A DNA stretch of 10,287 bases, taken from an uncultured Acidimicrobiia bacterium. Its GTDB lineage: Bacteria > Actinomycetota > Acidimicrobiia > Spongiisociales > JAENVV01. The stretch spans positions 1-10,287 of the forward strand of contig CAJQPD010000107.1 in assembly GCA_905480085.1 (NCBI GenBank), given 5' to 3'. The notes under the pieces are model-generated. The model was not told the origin of the DNA. It saw only the letters and a program-made list of their open reading frames with translations, and searched no databases. The position numbers and the translations under genes were made by a program. Shown here piece after piece: positions 6,199 through 10,287 of this stretch (position 1 is the stretch's first letter; the number at the start of each line of letters is the position of its first letter).

Positions 6199-7242
6199 CT
6201 AGGAAAGATGGCCCCGCAGGTCCACAGAGATGACCTCGCCGGTCGAAAGCAACAGCTGATCGACGAGGTTGATCACTGGACAAACGTGGTTCGGTATCAC
6301 CCTGAATTGTTCGCCCACCATTGGGGGTCGATCCCCACCGGTCGACACGACTGCATGGTTGTCGTACAGCCTCTCGATGATTGCTCCAGGTATCTCCGGG
6401 AGGTGGCCGTAGCCTTCAACCCAAGCCGGCTGATCTTTTGAGAGGATCTTGGCCCCGCAATCGAGCACAAACCGACCCGCAGAAGGCGTACTGATGACGG
6501 TGGCCATCACGGTCACCGCGACATCTGCAATGGTCACGGAGCCGTTGCTTACCTGCTGCCAATCTCCAAAAATGTAAGTTCCCGGCCTGATCTCGTTCAC
6601 CGGGCCCCCGACGCAGTGAGCCGCCGTCGGGGTCGACCCTGCACTGATCACCGTCACTCGCCTCCCGGCGGCTTCGATGCGGTCTTTTGCGTCGGCGAGC
6701 ACTCGAACTTCGTCGGCTCCTGCGGCGACTGCCATACCCGGCGGGTAGCCATGACCTCCGTGGGTGAAGACTCCTCCGAACAGATCGCCACACGCCGACG
6801 CAACCGATACAGTCTCTGTCGGGGGCACCCCGGTTCGATGCGCACCGCTATCGACCTCGACGATAAGCCGCGGACCTCCATTGGGGTATCGAATCGCCAG
6901 CAAGCCGGCCACAGAAAGGCTATCCACGGCCAGGGCAAGGTCACATCCAGCCTCCAGCAGTCGGTCAATCCGGGCTAATTTCGAAGGCGACGGATAGAAC
7001 GGAACCGCTACGAACAGATCGCCACCGACTCCAGCGTCCGACAAGCCAACCGCTTCCGACAGAGTGGCGCACGTCAGACCGGCGGCGCCCGCTTCAAGTT
7101 GCATCCCCGCAAGTACTGTCGACTTGTGCGTCTTGATGTGTGGCCGCAGTCTCACCCCCGCCGCCGTAGCGGCCGTTTGAGCTCGCTGGATGTTTCGGTC
7201 CATCACCGCTACATCGACAAGAACGCCCGGCGTGTCATACAT
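6199..7242 (-). CDS. D-threonine aldolase / D-serine dehydratase-like PLP enzyme (alanine racemase fold)
   Basis: A fold-type III PLP enzyme of the D-threonine aldolase/DSD1 family. It either cleaves D-threonine-type beta-hydroxy amino acids to glycine plus aldehyde or deaminates D-serine. The N-terminal barrel carries the PLP lysine in RLRPHIKTHKS (about K37). Other barrel landmarks are LIVEVDSGAHRTG and a VFTHGGHGY strand, and VISAGSTPTA is the phosphate-binding region. The C-terminal beta domain has FVLDCGAKILSKD and the VIPNHVCPVINL segment, whose His and Cys (about H319 and C321) correspond to the metal-binding pair of this family. The length of 347 aa is typical. An adjacent GTG at 7243-7245 could also serve as start; GAAGG lies 6 nt from the GTG and 9 nt from the ATG. 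It starts 36 bp after the pckA stop and is probably cotranscribed with it. Aldolase versus dehydratase cannot be settled from sequence. Confidence 0.87.
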   Translation of the reverse strand: MYDTPGVLVDVAVMDRNIQRAQTAATAAGVRLRPHIKTHKSTVLAGMQLEAGAAGLTCATLSEAVGLSDAGVGGDLFVAVPFYPSPSKLARIDRLLEAGCDLALAVDSLSVAGLLAIRYPNGGPRLIVEVDSGAHRTGVPPTETVSVASACGDLFGGVFTHGGHGYPPGMAVAAGADEVRVLADAKDRIEAAGRRVTVISAGSTPTAAHCVGGPVNEIRPGTYIFGDWQQVSNGSVTIADVAVTVMATVISTPSAGRFVLDCGAKILSKDQPAWVEGYGHLPEIPGAIIERLYDNHAVVSTGGDRPPMVGEQFRVIPNHVCPVINLVDQLLLSTGEVISVDLRGHLS

Positions 7243-7278
7243 CACGACGAGCCTTCACTGGAGTTTGCCCCGACCCCG

Positions 7279-8865
7279 TCACCCGACCGGGCCTGAGTTG
7301 ACGACCTCGGGACCAAATCCGTCGGCGTAGCGTTTGAAGTTCTCACGGAACATTCCGGCCAGACGGGTGGCCTGACGGTCGAAAGCATCCTGGTCGTCCC
7401 AGGTCAGTCGCGGCTGGAGAAGCTCGTCGGGGACGCCTTCGACGGCGGTCGGAACGGATAAACCGAAGACCGGGTCGGTGACGAAGGTAGCCGTATCAAG
7501 CGCCTTGTTCAATGCGGCGTTGAGCATCACCCTCGTGTGGGGAATGCTGATCCGATGCCCTACCCCGTGCGGCCCGCCCGTCCAGCCAGTGTTGAGCATC
7601 CACACATCACACCCGAACTTGTCAAGGCGTTCGGCGAGTCGATCGGCATACCAGGACGGGTGGAGCGGCAGGAACGGCTCACCGAAACAGGCCGAGAAGG
7701 TTGCTTCGGGTTCGGTCACGCCTCGTTCGGTACCAGCCAGCTTCGATGTGTAGCCCGACACGAGGTAGTACATCGCCTGCTCCCGGCTCAGCTTCGAGAT
7801 CGGGGGTAGCACCCCGAAGGCATCGGCAGACAAGAACACGATGTCCGTCGGGTGATCGGCCATGCCCGATTTCACGATGTTCGGAAGGTGGGCCAACGGG
7901 TAGGCGCACCGGGTGTTCTCGGTCTTCGACCCGTCGTCCCATTCAGGGTGACGGGTCGTTTCGTTAACCACAACGTTCTCAAGGATGGTCTCAAACGAAT
8001 TGGCGGCCGCGAAGATCAAAGGCTCATCGGCGGCCGACAGTTGGATCGTCTTGGCGTACGAACCACCCTCGATGTTGAAGATGCCGTCCTCGGCCCACCC
8101 GATTTCGTCGTCGCCAACCATCCACCGTTCCGGGTCCGTCGCCAGCGTCGTCTTTCCGGTCCCGGAGAGCCCATAAATAATCGCTGAACGCCCATCCTTT
8201 CCAACGGTGGCGGACGCATGCATCGAGAGCGAGCCTTGCTTCGGCAAGAGATAATTCATCACCGAGAAGACGGACTTCTTCACCTCGCCGGCGTACTTGG
8301 ACCCACCGATCAGAAGGATCTTGTCGACGAACGAAATGATGACGAACGTCTCGGACCTGGTTCCATCACGCTGCGGCACGGCTTCGAAGAACGGCGCATG
8401 CACAATTGTGAAATCCGGCATATATGAGTCGACCGCGTCATCGAGTTGAAAGTGACGAGGCAGGATGAACATATTGCGAGCGAAGTGGGCATGCCAGGGA
8501 GTCTCGGTAATCGTCCTGACGGCGAGTCGCTGTTTCGGATCCGCACCTGCATAAAGATCCTGAACGTAGATGTCCCGCTCACCGAGGTAGTCGGCGACCC
8601 TGGCATAGAGAGCATCGTACGTTGAACGATCGATCGGATGGTTCACATCTCCCCACCAGATCTCCTCGTCATAGGGAGCTTCGTATACGACGAACTTGTC
8701 CTTCGGGCTCCGCCCCGTGTACGGCACCGTATCGACCACGATGGCGCCTTTGTGAGCCATGAAACCCAGCCCTTTGGCCAGCGCGTGCTCAACCAGGACC
8801 GGGGTTGGAAGGTCCCAAAACACCTCCGCTTTTGGTGTTATGCCGTGAGTGTTCAGGTTTCGCAT
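7279..8865 (-). CDS. pckA: Phosphoenolpyruvate carboxykinase (ATP)
   Basis: This enzyme converts oxaloacetate and ATP to PEP, CO2 and ADP, the entry step of gluconeogenesis. The 528-residue protein has the ATP-type landmarks in order: [11 protein letters not shown] with the substrate arginine (R52), [10 protein letters not shown] with a metal-binding lysine (K197), and SMHAS with the metal-binding histidine (H216). The P-loop GLSGTGKTT follows (K238), then GDDEIGW with the metal aspartate (D253), ENTRCAYPL with a triphosphate-side arginine (about R319), and [14 protein letters not shown]. The kinase-2 signature departs from the usual LIGDDEHGW: it reads [10 protein letters not shown] chose the ATG at 8865 because GGGGGA lies 5 nt upstream and the family begins about here; the open frame runs 39 codons further with an unrelated sequence. 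It is first in the leftward run and divergent from the M3 peptidase gene. Confidence 0.96.
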   Translation of the reverse strand: MRNLNTHGITPKAEVFWDLPTPVLVEHALAKGLGFMAHKGAIVVDTVPYTGRSPKDKFVVYEAPYDEEIWWGDVNHPIDRSTYDALYARVADYLGERDIYVQDLYAGADPKQRLAVRTITETPWHAHFARNMFILPRHFQLDDAVDSYMPDFTIVHAPFFEAVPQRDGTRSETFVIISFVDKILLIGGSKYAGEVKKSVFSVMNYLLPKQGSLSMHASATVGKDGRSAIIYGLSGTGKTTLATDPERWMVGDDEIGWAEDGIFNIEGGSYAKTIQLSAADEPLIFAAANSFETILENVVVNETTRHPEWDDGSKTENTRCAYPLAHLPNIVKSGMADHPTDIVFLSADAFGVLPPISKLSREQAMYYLVSGYTSKLAGTERGVTEPEATFSACFGEPFLPLHPSWYADRLAERLDKFGCDVWMLNTGWTGGPHGVGHRISIPHTRVMLNAALNKALDTATFVTDPVFGLSVPTAVEGVPDELLQPRLTWDDQDAFDRQATRLAGMFRENFKRYADGFGPEVVNSGPVG

Positions 8866-8870
8866 GGATT

Positions 8871-8876
8871 TCCCCC
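8871..8876 (-). promoter_or_regulatory. Ribosome binding site of pckA
   Basis: GGGGGA on the minus strand is 5 nt before the ATG at 8865. It supports that start over the longer frame that reaches 8982. Confidence 0.6.
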
Positions 8877-8903
8877 AGCCGATTCGGAGCCTTGGTTGCG
8901 CCG

Positions 8904-8932
8904 ACACTACCGAATAATCAGGACCGTGACAT
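8904..8932 (-). promoter_or_regulatory. Candidate pckA promoter
   Basis: On the minus strand ATGTCA (8932-8927, four of six to TTGACA) is followed after 17 bp by TAGTGT (8909-8904, TANNNT). This would give a leader of about 30 nt before the pckA ATG. Both hexamers are imperfect. Confidence 0.4.
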
Positions 8933-8939
8933 CGGGTCC
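8921..8939. repeat. Inverted repeat GGACC-N9-GGTCC over the pckA -35 region
   Basis: A five-base inverted repeat with a nine-base spacer covers the candidate -35 hexamer of pckA in the divergent intergenic region. A third GGACC occurs at 8953-8957, toward the peptidase gene. The arrangement is compatible with an operator serving both genes, but arms of five bases in GC-rich DNA can arise by chance. Confidence 0.25.
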
Positions 8940-8966
8940 GTCGCCGGTTTGCGGACCAGCCATCGC

Positions 8967-8972
8967 TAGCCT
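8967..8972 (+). promoter_or_regulatory. Candidate -10 box for the M3 peptidase gene
   Basis: TAGCCT (TANNNT) ends 8 nt before the ATG at 8981, and no Shine-Dalgarno lies between them. This would place the transcript start at or just before the ATG, giving a leaderless or nearly leaderless mRNA. No convincing -35 is seen. Confidence 0.3.
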
Positions 8973-8980
8973 GAATCGCC

Positions 8981-10287
8981 ATGCTTGCTGACTATTCACA
9001 CCTCACGCCATCTGAGACCATTGAAATCGCCGACGTTGCCATCGCCACGGCCAACCATCTCATTGACACGGTCGTCTCGGAAACCTCAGAGAGAACCTAT
9101 GCCAACACACTTGCACCCCTCGATCAGGCACTCAACCTCGTCCGCGATGCCGATGGGGTCAGTGGTTTCATGGCCCGAATCCATCCAGACGAGTTGATCC
9201 GGGCCGCTGGTTCCAAGGCGGACGAAACAATCCAGAAGTGGTTGTCCAACATCGCGTTCAACCGTGACCTGTACGAAGCGGTACGGGACTATTCGCTGAG
9301 CCCTGCCGCTTCGGATCTCGAAGGCGAATGGAGCCGGAACCTCGACTTCTGGCTCCGAGACTTCCGGCGGGCCGGTCAGGAACTGGCACCTGAGGACCGC
9401 GACAAGCTCCAAGCTCTCCGAAATGATCTCATCGAACTACACGTCGCTTACGAGCGGAACCTGGACGAGTGGGATGACGGACTAGAGGTTTCTCGAGACG
9501 ACCTTGGCGGCATGTCGGAGGCGTACCTCGAACGCCTGGCCCCCGGGGCAGTCGATGGAACCTATCGGGTCACCGTTTCGTATCCCGATTACGTCCCCCT
9601 GATGGAGCAATGCACAAATCGGCACCTTCGACAGAAAATGCAGTTCAAATTCATGAACCGAGCCGCAGACGCCAATCTGCCGTTGCTCAACAGGGCCGTC
9701 CAGGTTCGGTGGGATATTGCCCGACTGCTCGGCTACGAGACGTTCGTCGACCTGGCTCTTGAGCCAAAGATGGCGGACCCTGACTCGCTGGCTGCTTTCT
9801 ATGACTCATTGATACCCGGACTGTTAGCCCTTGGCCAGGCTGAGCTGAACGTTCTCACCGGCCTCATGAGTTCCGAATACCCCGATCAGATGCTGATGCC
9901 CTGGGACTGGACCTTCTATGACGCCAGACAAGCGGAGCTCGACTTCGGTGTCGACAACAACCTGGTCAGTGAGTACTTCCCCCTCGGCGCGACTGTTCAA
10001 GGCATGCTCGACATCTGCGCAGAAGTGTTCGGTATCGAATTCGCTCCGATCGAAGAAACCAAAGCCTGGGACGACGACGTTCTTCTGTTCGAGATTCGCA
10101 ACGCCGGCGAAAAGGCACCGATCGCCTACTTCTACGCCGACCTGCACCCCCGGCCGGGAAAGTACGGTCATGCGGCGTGTTGGCGTTTGCGGGCGGGATG
10201 TCTGGATACGGACGGAACCTATCGGTTGCCTGTCTCTGCAATAGCCTGCAACTTCACCAAGCCCACTTCTGACAGCCCTTCGCTCCT
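8981..10287 (+). CDS. M3 family metallopeptidase (thimet oligopeptidase/oligopeptidase A-like), 3' end outside window
   Basis: This is the N-terminal 435 codons of a cytoplasmic zinc oligopeptidase, open to the right edge. The first 200 or so residues are the helical, charged N-terminal half of M3A peptidases, with no signal peptide. A segment [24 protein letters not shown] (starting near residue 240) matches the family helix ahead of the catalytic domain. [15 protein letters not shown] (384-398), then [21 protein letters not shown] and PSL at the edge are the characteristic run just before the HEFGH zinc motif. That motif should follow within about 15-25 residues beyond the window, so catalytic competence cannot be checked here. 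Full-length relatives are about 600-700 aa. The start ATG at 8981 has no Shine-Dalgarno but a -10-like box just upstream. The gene is divergent from pckA. It probably degrades short peptides released by other proteases. Confidence 0.9.
   Translation, partial: MLADYSHLTPSETIEIADVAIATANHLIDTVVSETSERTYANTLAPLDQALNLVRDADGVSGFMARIHPDELIRAAGSKADETIQKWLSNIAFNRDLYEAVRDYSLSPAASDLEGEWSRNLDFWLRDFRRAGQELAPEDRDKLQALRNDLIELHVAYERNLDEWDDGLEVSRDDLGGMSEAYLERLAPGAVDGTYRVTVSYPDYVPLMEQCTNRHLRQKMQFKFMNRAADANLPLLNRAVQVRWDIARLLGYETFVDLALEPKMADPDSLAAFYDSLIPGLLALGQAELNVLTGLMSSEYPDQMLMPWDWTFYDARQAELDFGVDNNLVSEYFPLGATVQGMLDICAEVFGIEFAPIEETKAWDDDVLLFEIRNAGEKAPIAYFYADLHPRPGKYGHAACWRLRAGCLDTDGTYRLPVSAIACNFTKPTSDSPSL

Noticed and set aside
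8866..8982. N-terminal extension of PckA by 39 residues
   Set aside because: The extra residues look unrelated to the family, the ribosome binding site fits the ATG at 8865, and the extension would overlap the divergent promoter region.

Overview
The window reads as ordinary chromosomal sequence from a moderately high-GC bacterium. It is densely coded and contains no rRNA, tRNA, CRISPR array, insertion sequence or phage gene that I can see. The gene families (single-chain glycine decarboxylase, thimet-type M3 peptidase, a small STAS/SpoIIAA-like protein), the ATG/GTG starts that often lack a Shine-Dalgarno sequence, and the TANNNT boxes a few bases before some starts suggest an actinobacterium-like lineage, perhaps Acidimicrobiia. 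That placement is inference and low confidence. An ATP-type PEP carboxykinase would be less usual in the classical Actinomycetota, which mostly use the GTP enzyme.

Layout. The left edge (2-2650, +) holds the 3' nine-tenths of gcvP. It converges, across only 16 bp, on a class V aminotransferase of the alanine/serine-glyoxylate type (2667-3800, -). Next comes a small STAS-like protein (3928-4305, -) whose upstream region carries stacked inverted repeats. A 55-codon, arginine-rich ORF on the + strand (4588-4755) has a good ribosome binding site and lies in what would otherwise be intergenic sequence. A leftward run of four genes then fills 4790-8865. In transcription order these are pckA, a D-threonine aldolase/D-serine dehydratase-like PLP enzyme, a Mug/TDG-type DNA glycosylase, and a YgjV-like membrane protein with a GNAT-like tail. 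The last two overlap by ATGA. Divergent from pckA, the 5' part of an M3 metallopeptidase gene (8981 onward, +) runs off the right edge before its HEXXH motif.

Functionally, gcvP, the aminotransferase and the D-threonine aldolase-like enzyme all touch glycine, serine or glyoxylate. PckA links the C4 pool to gluconeogenesis. A shared theme of amino-acid carbon use is plausible but not proven by position alone. The most unusual item is the small basic protein: two blocks of four (E/D/R)RRxx pentapeptides, with the RR pairs spelled by seven different codon pairs. That argues for selection on the protein rather than a simple DNA repeat. I found no clear evidence of a multi-gene novel system.
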